Origin: Acetispira formosa (nom. nud.)
Lineage (GTDB): Bacteria; Desulfobacterota; Desulfarculia; Adiutricales; Adiutricaceae
Length of the DNA: 64,000 nt
Assembly: GCA_023525915.1 (NCBI GenBank)
Contig: CP026657.1
Span: forward strand, 3,372,001-3,436,000
Direction of reading: 5' to 3'
The notes under the pieces are model-generated. The model was given only the letters and a program-made list of their open reading frames with translations. It was not told the origin of the DNA and did no database searches. Every line of letters starts with the position of its first letter. Positions within the stretch are counted from its first letter, which is position 1. A program made the position numbers and the translations under genes. This document shows positions 33,015 through 40,982 of this stretch, piece by piece.

Positions 33015-34800
33015 ATTGGCCACCGTCATTCCCGCCACCCGCCGGTGGCGGAGCCGCTCGCCAGACAATTTCAAACTCCGGCTGAACATCGGAAAAATCC
33101 GTCCGGGCCGAGCCCGCGTCCAGGCCCAGCTTTTTCATGCGATACTGGAGAGTCTGCCGCCCGATGTTCAGGCAGGCCGCCGCCCGGCTGACGTTATAGC
33201 GGCAGCGGAGCAGTGTTCCCTCAATGATGGCTTTTTCCAGCCGGGTCAATAAGCCGTTGAGGTCGGAGCAGCCGCTGAAGTATGGCCGCAAGGGTTCTTC
33301 AAAGCTCATGGCCGGGCGGTGGCGGGCGTATCCGGCCCGCCCGGCCTCTGACTCGTTGGCCTGATGGAGTTCGCGCATGGTCCGGGGCAGGTTGAAAAGC
33401 TCGATTTTGTCGCCGTCCATGGTATTGAGGATGTAGTCCAGCACATTGAACAACTCCCTGATGTTGCCCGGCCAGTGGTATTTTTGAAAAAGCTCCATGA
33501 TGGGCGGCGGAATCATTTCGATGTTCTTTAAATAATGGCGGCTCTGCCTGGTCAGATAGGTTCTTGAAAGTTCGTCCAGATCGTCCAGCCGCTCCCGCAG
33601 AGGCGGGATTTCAATGCTCACCGTCGACAATCGATAGAAGAGATCCTTGCGCAGGCTGTTGTTCTCAATTAGTTTGGACGGCGAATCATTGCAGGAGGAA
33701 ATGAAACGCACATCAGTTTCAATGTCCTTAGTCCCGCCCACCCGGCGGAAGGAATTTTCCTGGATGACCCGCAAAAGCTTTGACTGCATGCCCAGGCTCA
33801 TGGAGTTCAGTTCGTCCAGAAACAGAGTGCCGCCCTTGGCCTCTTCCAAGAGGCCCGGCTTATCCACGCTGCCGGTGAACGAACCCTTGCTTGTGCCGAA
33901 GAAAACGCTTTCGATCAAGGTGTCGGGCACGGCCGCGCAGTTGATGGCCACAAATTTTTTCTTGTGGCGGCGGCTGGCCCGGTAAATGCTTTGGGCGAAA
34001 ATTTCCTTGCCGGTGCCGGTCTCTCCCACCAACAGAACGTTGCAGTCCTGAACGGCGATTTTCCGGGCCAGGGCCACAGCTATGCTGAGGTCACGGTTGC
34101 GGCCGATCAGGTCGGAAAACTGATAGCCGCTGAAATGGCTGGCCGGCTGGCCAATTCTGGTATGGATCATTTTTTTGCGTTCCTCCAGAAGGTCCACCTG
34201 GGCTTCAATAGATTCCAGGTTCTGCTCGAAATTCACCGCCCCGCTAAGTTCCCGCCGAAAAAAAACAGGATAGGCCGTGTTGACCGATGACACCATCCGG
34301 CCGCCGGGTGCCTTGAAATTGTCAAAACGATTGATGACCGGCTGCCGGGTGCGCAGAGCCGTCATCACTGAACTGACTTCCTCATCCAGATCGTAAAAAT
34401 TCAGCAGATGCTGCCCTTCAAAATCCATGTGGGCGGGCAGCCCCAGCATGCGGCGGCTGGTCTTGTTCATATAGACCAGGGTCGCGTTGCGGTCATAAAT
34501 CTGAATGCCGTCGTTAATCTCGTCCAGGGCGCGGCGATAGAGCTGCTCGCGGTCGCTGTCGGCGCGCTTTAAGAGGAGCAGGCTGCCTTCCGGCGGGTTG
34601 TCGATTTCCTGGTAATCAAACTCAACGCCTCCGAGGGTCAGGCGATTGGTTTCCTGCCCGGCCAGGCCTTTCAGCCGATTGAAGATGCGGCCGGGTTTGA
34701 GTTCGTCCAGGCCGATTCCGGCCGGTTCCTGGCCGGGCCAGTTGACGGCCACAATTTTTTTCCGTTCATCCAGCCGAAGCCAGCAGTCAACAACTGTCAT
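33013..34800 (-). CDS. Sigma-54-dependent transcriptional activator 1 (PAS-AAA+-Fis)
   Basis: This 595-residue enhancer-binding protein has a PAS domain at about 88-190 (EINDGIQIYDRNATLVYMN), a sigma-54 AAA+ domain at about 235-470 (Walker A GETGTGKE, LFLDELNSM, PPLRER) and a Fis-type HTH at the C-terminus (VSRAAACLNIGRQTLQYRMK). The sigma-54-contacting loop reads GSFTGS rather than the usual GAFTGA. The PAS domain suggests small-molecule or redox sensing. It is divergent from the catabolic operon at 35.5-44.1 kb, whose upstream region has a perfect minus-24/minus-12 site, so it is very probably that operon's activator. Confidence 0.9.
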   Translation of the reverse strand: MTVVDCWLRLDERKKIVAVNWPGQEPAGIGLDELKPGRIFNRLKGLAGQETNRLTLGGVEFDYQEIDNPPEGSLLLLKRADSDREQLYRRALDEINDGIQIYDRNATLVYMNKTSRRMLGLPAHMDFEGQHLLNFYDLDEEVSSVMTALRTRQPVINRFDNFKAPGGRMVSSVNTAYPVFFRRELSGAVNFEQNLESIEAQVDLLEERKKMIHTRIGQPASHFSGYQFSDLIGRNRDLSIAVALARKIAVQDCNVLLVGETGTGKEIFAQSIYRASRRHKKKFVAINCAAVPDTLIESVFFGTSKGSFTGSVDKPGLLEEAKGGTLFLDELNSMSLGMQSKLLRVIQENSFRRVGGTKDIETDVRFISSCNDSPSKLIENNSLRKDLFYRLSTVSIEIPPLRERLDDLDELSRTYLTRQSRHYLKNIEMIPPPIMELFQKYHWPGNIRELFNVLDYILNTMDGDKIELFNLPRTMRELHQANESEAGRAGYARHRPAMSFEEPLRPYFSGCSDLNGLLTRLEKAIIEGTLLRCRYNVSRAAACLNIGRQTLQYRMKKLGLDAGSARTDFSDVQPEFEIVWRAAPPPAGGGNDGGQ

Positions 34801-34976
34801 GGAACAACCTTATGCCAGAAATATGGCTATTAGCAAAAAATTATATATATTGCCAAAAATTTTGCATTAGGATGTATTATAACAAAAAGCCTCTCTGATA
34901 ACAAACACTATGTTAATATTAATGCAAAGTGCTGTTTTAACATGTATTTTAATTGTAATGATCTTTTGCTATCTCA

Positions 34977-34992
34977 TGGCACAAGCCTTGCT
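34977..34992 (+). promoter_or_regulatory. Sigma-54 promoter (-24/-12)
   Basis: TGGCACAAGCCTTGCT matches the consensus TGGCAC-N5-TTGCW at every conserved position. It points toward the lyase/mttB operon and lies beside a divergent sigma-54 activator gene. Confidence 0.9.
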
Positions 34993-35081
34993 CTATTCAA
35001 AAGCAGTCACCCGCCGGGTAATAAATCATAAATTAACAACCAGCCGATGCTCCGTCTGGGTTATCGTTTGGAAGTGGTTAA

Positions 35082-35462
35082 GGTAAAACCCGGCCGGGCG
35101 GACGGAAAAATTTCTGACGTCGCTCGTAATTTTCTCGTATTCCCGGCCGGGTGGCTTCATTAGAGGTTTGATTGTCCGTGCCCGTCCGGGGAGCAAAATT
35201 ACGAGCGACTTACAGAAAATTTTCCGTCCGCCCGGCCTGATCAGTGTCGGCGTTCGGACGGGTGACGGTTGCGGTCTTGTTACATAAGCCGAACATGTTT
35301 AGGAGTGCGGGGCAGTGAGACTTCTCCAGAGGGGCCCCCGATTTTTGCTCCCCGGACGGGCTAAGACTCACAGACCTCCTACCGGGCCGCCCGGCCGGGA
35401 ATCAGAGAAAAATCGGGGGCCACGGCGGAGAAGTCTCACTGCCCCGCACTCCGGGTTTTACC
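35082..35462. repeat. Type-B composite element, copy 2
   Basis: This 381-bp element is bounded by GGTAAAACCCGG (35082-35093) and CCGGGTTTTACC (35451-35462). It has the same two-hairpin plan as 23020-23397. The second hairpin arms (35302-35327 and 35427-35452) are perfectly complementary but differ in sequence from those of the other copy. It lies in the leader between the sigma-54 promoter and the lyase gene. Confidence 0.8.
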
Positions 35463-35493
35463 GGAGATTTTTCAAGTGACCGCGCTGAATGAG

Positions 35494-37056
35494 ATGTCGA
35501 CAACCATCAACCAGAAAGGTATTATTGTGTCTGAAACCATAATCACACTGGGGCAAGAACTTGATCTTAACGACTTTGTGGCCGTGGCCCGCTTCGGGGC
35601 CAGTGTCGCCTTTTCCGATGATTATTGCCAAAGGGTTGAACGCGCCCGCAAGCTGGTGGAAAAATGGGTGGCTGAGGCCCGGCCCATGTATGGCATAACC
35701 ACCGGCTTCGGAGCCATGTGCACCCAGGCCATTTCCGGCCCGGAGACGGCCCTCCTGCAGAAAAATATTATTTTATCGCATGCCGTTTCCGTGGGCGAGC
35801 CCTTCACCAGGGAAGAGGCCAGGGCCACCCTGTTGATGGTTTTGCAGAATCTGGGGCAGGGCTACAGCGGAGTGCGCCTGGATATTCTGGAAAGATGCCG
35901 CGACTTTTTAAACCTGGACCTGACCCCCTGGATGCCGCGCGAAGGCTCAGTCGGCTATCTGGGGCCGGAGGCCCACATGGTCATGAGCCTGACCGGTGAG
36001 GGGCGGGTATATTATCAGGGCCGGTTGATGGAAGCCGCCGAGGCGCTCGGGCTGGCCGGTTTGAAGCCGCTGGAACTTTCGGCCAAGGAGGGGCTGGCCC
36101 TGATTTCCGGCACCACCTCAACCGCCGCCCTTGGCGCGCTGGCCCTGTATGATTTCATTCAGGCCGCCAAATCGGCCGACGTAATCGCCGCCCTGAATCT
36201 GGAAATTTTGCGGGGCCTTCTGCGGGCCTTTGACGAGCGGGTGATGTCCGTGCGTCCGCATCAGGAGCAGGCCGGGACCGCTGAAAACGTGCGCCGGATT
36301 CTGGCTGATTCCGAAGTTCATGACAAACACAAAAACGAACGGCTTCAGGACGCCCTGTCGCTCCGCTCGATCCCGCAGCTTCACGGGGCGGTGCGAAAAA
36401 CATTCAACGACGCCCTGAAGACCATTGAAACGGAAATCAATTCCTGCTGCGACAATCCCATCATCTGGCCGGATGAAAACGAGCCCGACGTCATTTCGGC
36501 CTGCAACGCCGATTCCTCCTATGTCGGGCTGGCCATGGATACGGCGGCCATAGCCGCCACCATGCTGGCCAAGATGTCCGAGCGCCGCAACAACCGGCTG
36601 GTGGACGGCACGCTCTCTGGTTATCCGTTTTTTCTGGTGCGCAATCCCGGCCTCAATTCCGGCCTGATGATTCCGCAATACACCCAGGCCGGCCTTCTGA
36701 ACGATATGCGCGTCCTTTCCACTTCGTCCTGTATCGACAACACCAGCACCTGCGCCATGCAGGAAGACTATGTGGCCATGGGCTACAACGCGGCCAAAAA
36801 GGCGCGGGCCGTGGCCGAAAAGCTGGAATACATTCTGGCCATTGAACTGCTGTCGGTCTTCGCGGCCCAGAGTTTCATGGATGAAAATTTGAAGCGGGGC
36901 CGGGGCGGGCGCAAGGTTCTGGCGGAAATCAGCCAAAACATACCAACGCTTGAAAACGATATTTTTCTATTTCCCCACATCAATTACCTCCGGGAGCTGA
37001 TTCACTCCGGCCGTCTGCTTGAACTGGTTGAAGAAGAAATCGGGCCGCTGAAATAA
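35494..37056 (+). CDS. HAL/PAL-family lyase without MIO triad (ergothionase-like)
   Basis: A protein of 520 residues from ATG 35494; a GTG at 35527 with AGAAAGG upstream is an alternative, and the GTG at 35476 lies within repeat sequence. The fold is that of histidine/phenylalanine ammonia-lyases: MYGITTGFGAMC, LLQKNIILSHAVS, QDALSLRSIPQLHG, QEDYVAMG. The cofactor-forming Ala-Ser-Gly is replaced by Tyr-Leu-Gly (GSVGYLGPEAHM; codons 35956-35964). The Asn of LINGT is Ser (LISGT), and the catalytic Tyr of QDAYS is Leu. It therefore cannot make methylidene-imidazolone in the usual way. Ergothionase, a HAL homologue that eliminates trimethylamine from ergothioneine, is known to work without MIO. 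An adjacent mttB and transporter support a betaine substrate. Exact substrate unproven. Confidence 0.75.
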   Translation: MSTTINQKGIIVSETIITLGQELDLNDFVAVARFGASVAFSDDYCQRVERARKLVEKWVAEARPMYGITTGFGAMCTQAISGPETALLQKNIILSHAVSVGEPFTREEARATLLMVLQNLGQGYSGVRLDILERCRDFLNLDLTPWMPREGSVGYLGPEAHMVMSLTGEGRVYYQGRLMEAAEALGLAGLKPLELSAKEGLALISGTTSTAALGALALYDFIQAAKSADVIAALNLEILRGLLRAFDERVMSVRPHQEQAGTAENVRRILADSEVHDKHKNERLQDALSLRSIPQLHGAVRKTFNDALKTIETEINSCCDNPIIWPDENEPDVISACNADSSYVGLAMDTAAIAATMLAKMSERRNNRLVDGTLSGYPFFLVRNPGLNSGLMIPQYTQAGLLNDMRVLSTSSCIDNTSTCAMQEDYVAMGYNAAKKARAVAEKLEYILAIELLSVFAAQSFMDENLKRGRGGRKVLAEISQNIPTLENDIFLFPHINYLRELIHSGRLLELVEEEIGPLK

Positions 37057-37088
37057 GCGGGCGGTCAATTAAGAACGAAGAGGATGTT

Positions 37089-38507
37089 ATGCGTTTCATC
37101 AAAAATTTTTCTCGCGCCGATCTGGAAAAAATCCATCAGGCCAGCCTGGACCTTCTGGCCGGAACAGGGATAGATTTTCACTCGCCTGAATCCCTGGCCG
37201 TCTTTAAAAACCACGGCTTTAAAGTGGCGGAGGAGAGGGTCTTCATCACCCAGCCGCAGTTGGAAAAAGCCCTGGCCACCGCACCGGCCGGCTTTTCCAT
37301 CCGGGCCCGTAACCCGGAAAACAATCTAAGGATCGGCGGCCCCGATTTCATCCTTGGCCCCAGCTGCGGCAACACCAACGTCATGGAGGCTGACGGCGCC
37401 ATGCGGCCGGGCACACTCGAAGACTATGACCGGCTGGTCAAGCTGGTTCAGACTTCGCCGCTTAAAAATCTGTTTTCCGGCGGCCTCTGCTATCCGCAGG
37501 ATGTTCCCGGCCATCTGGCCCACGTCCACATGCTTCTGAAGGATTTGACCCTGACGGACAGGGTGGTGATGTGCAACATGGCCGCCGTCAGGAACGCGCA
37601 CGATTCACTCGATCTTCTCGAGTTGGTCTTCGGCGGCCGGTCCGGGGTGGAAGAGGGCCCCTGCTCCATTTCGGTCATCAATCCTTTCACGCCGCTGAAA
37701 TACGCGGCCGATCAGGCCGAGGGCATTCTGATTCTGGCCAGGGCCAACCAGCCGATGGTCATCGCCAACATGATGATGCTGGGGGCCACCGCGCCGGTGT
37801 CCGTCCCGGCCGCCCTGGCTATGGGCAACGCTGAAATTCTGGCCGGGCTGGTGCTGGCCCAGTTGGCGCGGCCGGGAGTGGGAGTGGTCTACGGCAGCAC
37901 TTCCTGTCCGATGGACATGAAAAGCATGGTGGCGACTCTGGGGACGCCGGAAACCATCTGGCTTTCGCGGGGCACTCTGGCCCTGGCTGATTTTTATGGC
38001 CTTCCCTGCCGCACCGGCGGCAGCCTCACCGATTCGCACCTGCCCGACGGCCAGGCCATGATGGACGGCACGGCCATCTTCATGAACGCCCTCTATGGCG
38101 GGGCCAATTTCATTATGCACAGCTTTGGGATGCTGGGCGGCTATCAGTCCATCAGCCTGGAAAAGTTCCTTCTGGATGAGGAGATGGTCCGCCTGACCAT
38201 GGCCACCCTTGAGGCGCCGGAGGTCAGTGAAAAAACCCTGAGCCTCCCGGTAATTGAAGCCGTCGGGCCGGGCGGCGATTACCTGACCCATCAGGACACT
38301 TTGAAAAATTTCCGCAAACTTTACCGCCCCGGCTTTTTAAACCGCAGTTCCCATGAAAGCTGGCAGAGCAAAGGCCGCCCGGACAGCCTGGCTCAAGCCG
38401 GGGCTCATGTCGAAAAGCGCCTCAAAGACTGGGTGAAACCGGCCATAGAGCCGCAACTGGAAGAAGAATTGACCAAACTGGCCAGGGCCAAAGGGGCCGA
38501 GGTCTAA
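37089..38507 (+). CDS. MttB-family (COG5598) methyltransferase 1, non-pyrrolysine
   Basis: This 472-residue TIM-barrel protein is of the trimethylamine/betaine methyltransferase superfamily. Motifs include GPSCGNTNVMEADG, PQDVPGHLAHVH, NPFTPLKYA and SFGMLGGYQSISLEKF. No in-frame amber codon is present, so it belongs to the non-pyrrolysine branch that includes glycine betaine (MtgB) and proline betaine (MtpB) methyltransferases. These transfer a methyl group from a quaternary amine to a corrinoid protein. No corrinoid protein or activase lies in the window. It is 32 bases after the lyase, so it may act on the same betaine or on released trimethylamine. GAAGAGGA precedes the ATG. Confidence 0.88.
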   Translation: MRFIKNFSRADLEKIHQASLDLLAGTGIDFHSPESLAVFKNHGFKVAEERVFITQPQLEKALATAPAGFSIRARNPENNLRIGGPDFILGPSCGNTNVMEADGAMRPGTLEDYDRLVKLVQTSPLKNLFSGGLCYPQDVPGHLAHVHMLLKDLTLTDRVVMCNMAAVRNAHDSLDLLELVFGGRSGVEEGPCSISVINPFTPLKYAADQAEGILILARANQPMVIANMMMLGATAPVSVPAALAMGNAEILAGLVLAQLARPGVGVVYGSTSCPMDMKSMVATLGTPETIWLSRGTLALADFYGLPCRTGGSLTDSHLPDGQAMMDGTAIFMNALYGGANFIMHSFGMLGGYQSISLEKFLLDEEMVRLTMATLEAPEVSEKTLSLPVIEAVGPGGDYLTHQDTLKNFRKLYRPGFLNRSSHESWQSKGRPDSLAQAGAHVEKRLKDWVKPAIEPQLEEELTKLARAKGAEV

Positions 38508-38562
38508 GAACAGCCAGGCACTGGCCGGTTCGGCCGGACCAAATCAAAGGGGTAGGATTTTC

Positions 38563-40023
38563 ATGCTGAATGTTTTTGACACTGTTGTCGTTATTGTCAG
38601 TTTTATCTTAATTCTGAGGGTGGGCTATTATTTCGCCAAAACCTCCCATGACATGGACAGTTTCTACAAAGCCAACCGGGCGCTGCCGTGGTCGCTGGTG
38701 GTGGGCACCCTCATGGCCACCTGGTATGGCGGGGCCGGCACGGTCGGCACGGTCGGCTATGCCACCGGCATGGGTTTCGCCGGCTTCTTCATCTGGTCCA
38801 TTGGGGCCCACGCCGTCCGCTTTCCTCTGGCCCTATGGGTGGCCCCGCGCATCTCGGTCAAGGCCAAGGGCACCATCCCGGAACTCCTGCGCCTCAATTA
38901 CGGCAAAAAAGCGGCTGTCCTGGGTTCCATCATCATCGTCGTCAGTTGCCTCTCAATCGCTGAAGTAGCGGCCATCGGCTATGTGGGAGCTTCGGCCTGG
39001 AACGTCGACAAGCTGGTCCTGGCCATTATCGCCGTGGGCATTGCCGTGGCCATTACCTGCATGGGCGGCCTTATGGGCCTGGCCGTGACCGACATGATCT
39101 TCTTTTTCCTGATGGTGGTCTCCGTGGCGGCCGTTTTCCCGGCCATGTTCTTTGGGGTCAATGGTTTTGACGGCATTTACGCGGCGCTGGAGCAGCCCGC
39201 CCCGGAAATGCTGACCGCCTTAGGCGGCATACCATTCTTTAAGGCGGCCGTCCTGATTATCCTGTGCATCAACCTTTATAAAGATCCGGCCTTCTATCAG
39301 CGCTTCGCGGCGGCCAACTCGCCCCGCACCGGCAAACGGGCCATGCTGATGTGCTTTTCCATCTTTCTGTCGTTCGACGTGGTGACCATCACCACCGGCA
39401 TGATCATCCGCACCGTGGACCCCTCCCTGGCTGTGCAGCCGGAAATCAGCTATGTCTCCATGGTTCTGGCCAACCTCCCGCAGGGTTTGCGCGGTCTGTT
39501 TATCGTGGGCATGTTCGGGGCCATAATTTCCACCCTGGACGGCTACTATCTGGTCGGCGGCGAGATCATCTCCAACGACATCATCTACATGCTGCGCGGC
39601 GACCGGCCCCTTTCCGACCGCACGAGCATCTTCATCGCCCGTATCTCCACCGTGATCTTCGGAATTGTCGGCCTGGCCGCCGCTTTCCAGTTCGATATGG
39701 TTTATGACGCTTTCCTCTTCCTCAGCAGCCTGGGCATGACCATGCTGTTCGTCCCCATGATGGTGGCCCTGATGTATGAAGGCAAAAAGACCGACGTGGC
39801 CGGGCTGGCCAGCATGATCGTCGGCACGGTCATTTGGATTGTGCTGAAACTTTTCCCGATCACCACCGCCACCATGGGCACGGTCGACCCGGTCATCATC
39901 GGGCTGCCGTTGTCTTTCATCGCTTTCCTGATAGGCAACAATTACGGCACCGATCTGAACGCGGCCCGCCAAAAACAATTTATCGAGCGGATGCGCACCC
40001 CGGCCAAACCGGAAGCCGTCTGA
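38563..40023 (+). CDS. Sodium:solute symporter (SSS family)
   Basis: This 486-residue protein has about 13 membrane segments and the SSS hallmarks: the N-terminal SHDMDSFYKANRALPW, GTVGYATGMGFAGFF and the sodium-motif region GLRGLFIVGMFGAIISTLDG. SSS proteins import organic solutes, including proline, betaines and carboxylates, with Na+. Its position between mttB and a small two-helix partner suggests it imports the operon's substrate. AAAGGGG precedes the ATG. Confidence 0.9.
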   Translation: MLNVFDTVVVIVSFILILRVGYYFAKTSHDMDSFYKANRALPWSLVVGTLMATWYGGAGTVGTVGYATGMGFAGFFIWSIGAHAVRFPLALWVAPRISVKAKGTIPELLRLNYGKKAAVLGSIIIVVSCLSIAEVAAIGYVGASAWNVDKLVLAIIAVGIAVAITCMGGLMGLAVTDMIFFFLMVVSVAAVFPAMFFGVNGFDGIYAALEQPAPEMLTALGGIPFFKAAVLIILCINLYKDPAFYQRFAAANSPRTGKRAMLMCFSIFLSFDVVTITTGMIIRTVDPSLAVQPEISYVSMVLANLPQGLRGLFIVGMFGAIISTLDGYYLVGGEIISNDIIYMLRGDRPLSDRTSIFIARISTVIFGIVGLAAAFQFDMVYDAFLFLSSLGMTMLFVPMMVALMYEGKKTDVAGLASMIVGTVIWIVLKLFPITTATMGTVDPVIIGLPLSFIAFLIGNNYGTDLNAARQKQFIERMRTPAKPEAV

Positions 40024-40043
40024 GTCCAAAGGAGGATTGTTCA

Positions 40044-40367
40044 ATGAAAGACATCAATGATATGACCGATAACACCGCCAATCATGCCCCGGAACTGGAA
40101 ACCGAAGAACAGCTGGCCATTGCCAAACACAAGGAAGAGATAAAGGTTGAATGGTTTGGAGTGGACGGAGCGCTGATTCTGCTCTATGTGGCTCTGGCCT
40201 GTTTTTACGGCTACGGTATGCTCAACCGGGTGGATTTCATCATCGGCTATTTCGCGCCGGGCGTGGCCATCACCATCACCAGCGCGGTTTTTCTGAAATA
40301 TTGCACAGAAGTTTTCGCTTTTGCCACCAAAAGGAAAAAACCGGAATCATCCAGTAAACAGAATTGA
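40044..40367 (+). CDS. Small two-helix membrane protein, probable symporter partner
   Basis: A 107-residue protein with AAAGGAGG upstream of ATG 40044. The N-terminal 45 residues are acidic and soluble. Two hydrophobic segments follow (GALILLYVALACFYGYGM and YFAPGVAITITSAVFL), then a basic tail. No named family comes to mind. Small subunits of this sort accompany some SSS transporters, as with YhdT/PanF-like pairs, and the 20-base spacing after the symporter supports a joint role. The longer frame starting at 39834 overlaps the symporter gene and is not credible. Confidence 0.6.
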   Translation: MKDINDMTDNTANHAPELETEEQLAIAKHKEEIKVEWFGVDGALILLYVALACFYGYGMLNRVDFIIGYFAPGVAITITSAVFLKYCTEVFAFATKRKKPESSSKQN

Positions 40368-40431
40368 CCATAAGGCCCGGCTGTGAATCAGCGGCCGGGC
40401 CGCCTCACCGGCAAACGACGGAAGGTGAATT

Positions 40432-40968
40432 ATGAAAATAAAATGTTTTCCCATAACCATGGATAAAACCCAGGCCCTGAAAATAGCGGAAGGGCGGGGC
40501 AACCTTTTGGGCCGCCTGCTTTTGGGCGGCAAGAAGATCAGCCTCCGGGTCATGTATCTGGAGAGCCGTTATCTCACCTATGAAATGACCTATGCCGATA
40601 ACCCTCTGGTCTCCCTTTTTAAAAAGGACGGCCGGGTGGACCGGCAGAAAATCCGGGTGATGGTGGAGGGCACCACTTGTTCGGCCGCCTATGCGCCTGA
40701 TAACCTTAACTTCGTTGAAAAAGAAGTGGCGGAAAACGACATTCAACTCACCTATTACGATGACCAGCGCCTCACCGACGCCGGCGGCATAATGGCCAAA
40801 CGCATGGTGCGGCGGCGGGTGGGACGCAGCCTGACCATCCGGCCGCTTGAGATGGAAAAGATTTTCCGGCCCTTTTACATCGCCATTTACGGCGATATGG
40901 TTGAAGGAACCAAAGTTCGCTACCTGCCGATCGCGGCCGACGGCAACGACGTGACCCGCTGCCTCTAA
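40432..40968 (+). CDS. Unknown operon protein (178 aa)
   Basis: This 178-residue soluble, basic protein starts MKIKCFPITMDKTQALKIAE. It has no signal peptide, membrane segment, paired Cys or nucleotide motif that I can see. The stretch IMAKRMVRRRVGRSLTIRP is strongly basic and could contact nucleic acid or an acidic partner. I do not recognise a family. It lies between transporter and dehydrogenase genes on one transcript with short gaps and a GGAAGGTG site, so a role in the same pathway is likely. Confidence 0.55.
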   Translation: MKIKCFPITMDKTQALKIAEGRGNLLGRLLLGGKKISLRVMYLESRYLTYEMTYADNPLVSLFKKDGRVDRQKIRVMVEGTTCSAAYAPDNLNFVEKEVAENDIQLTYYDDQRLTDAGGIMAKRMVRRRVGRSLTIRPLEMEKIFRPFYIAIYGDMVEGTKVRYLPIAADGNDVTRCL

Positions 40969-40982
40969 ATTTTGGAGCGTAT

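Larger units (their letters stand above)
34801..35493. promoter_or_regulatory. Regulatory region of the lyase/mttB operon
   Basis: A gap of about 690 bp. From 34801 to 35040 it is AT-rich and holds candidate activator sites, TTTGCATTA (34861-34869) and its complement TAATGCAAA (34920-34928), upstream of the sigma-54 promoter at 34977. From 35082 to 35462 it holds a type-B composite repeat, which would form the first 380 bases or so of the transcript leader. Confidence 0.6.

Noticed and set aside
34980..35470. CRISPR array
   Set aside because: The repeats are paired inverted hairpins, not direct repeats with unique spacers; no cas genes are present.
35476..35493. GTG 35476 as the lyase start
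   Set aside because: The surrounding sequence (TTTTCAAGTGA) also occurs after the other type-B element at 23408-23419, so it belongs to repeat flank and not to the gene.
36118..36936. 272-residue ORF antisense to the HAL-family lyase
   Set aside because: A shadow of the real gene; no ribosome site or family resemblance.
37089..38507. Pyrrolysine-type MttB with in-frame amber
   Set aside because: Both mttB genes are open from start to stop at normal family length with no internal TAG, so no pyrrolysine is implied.
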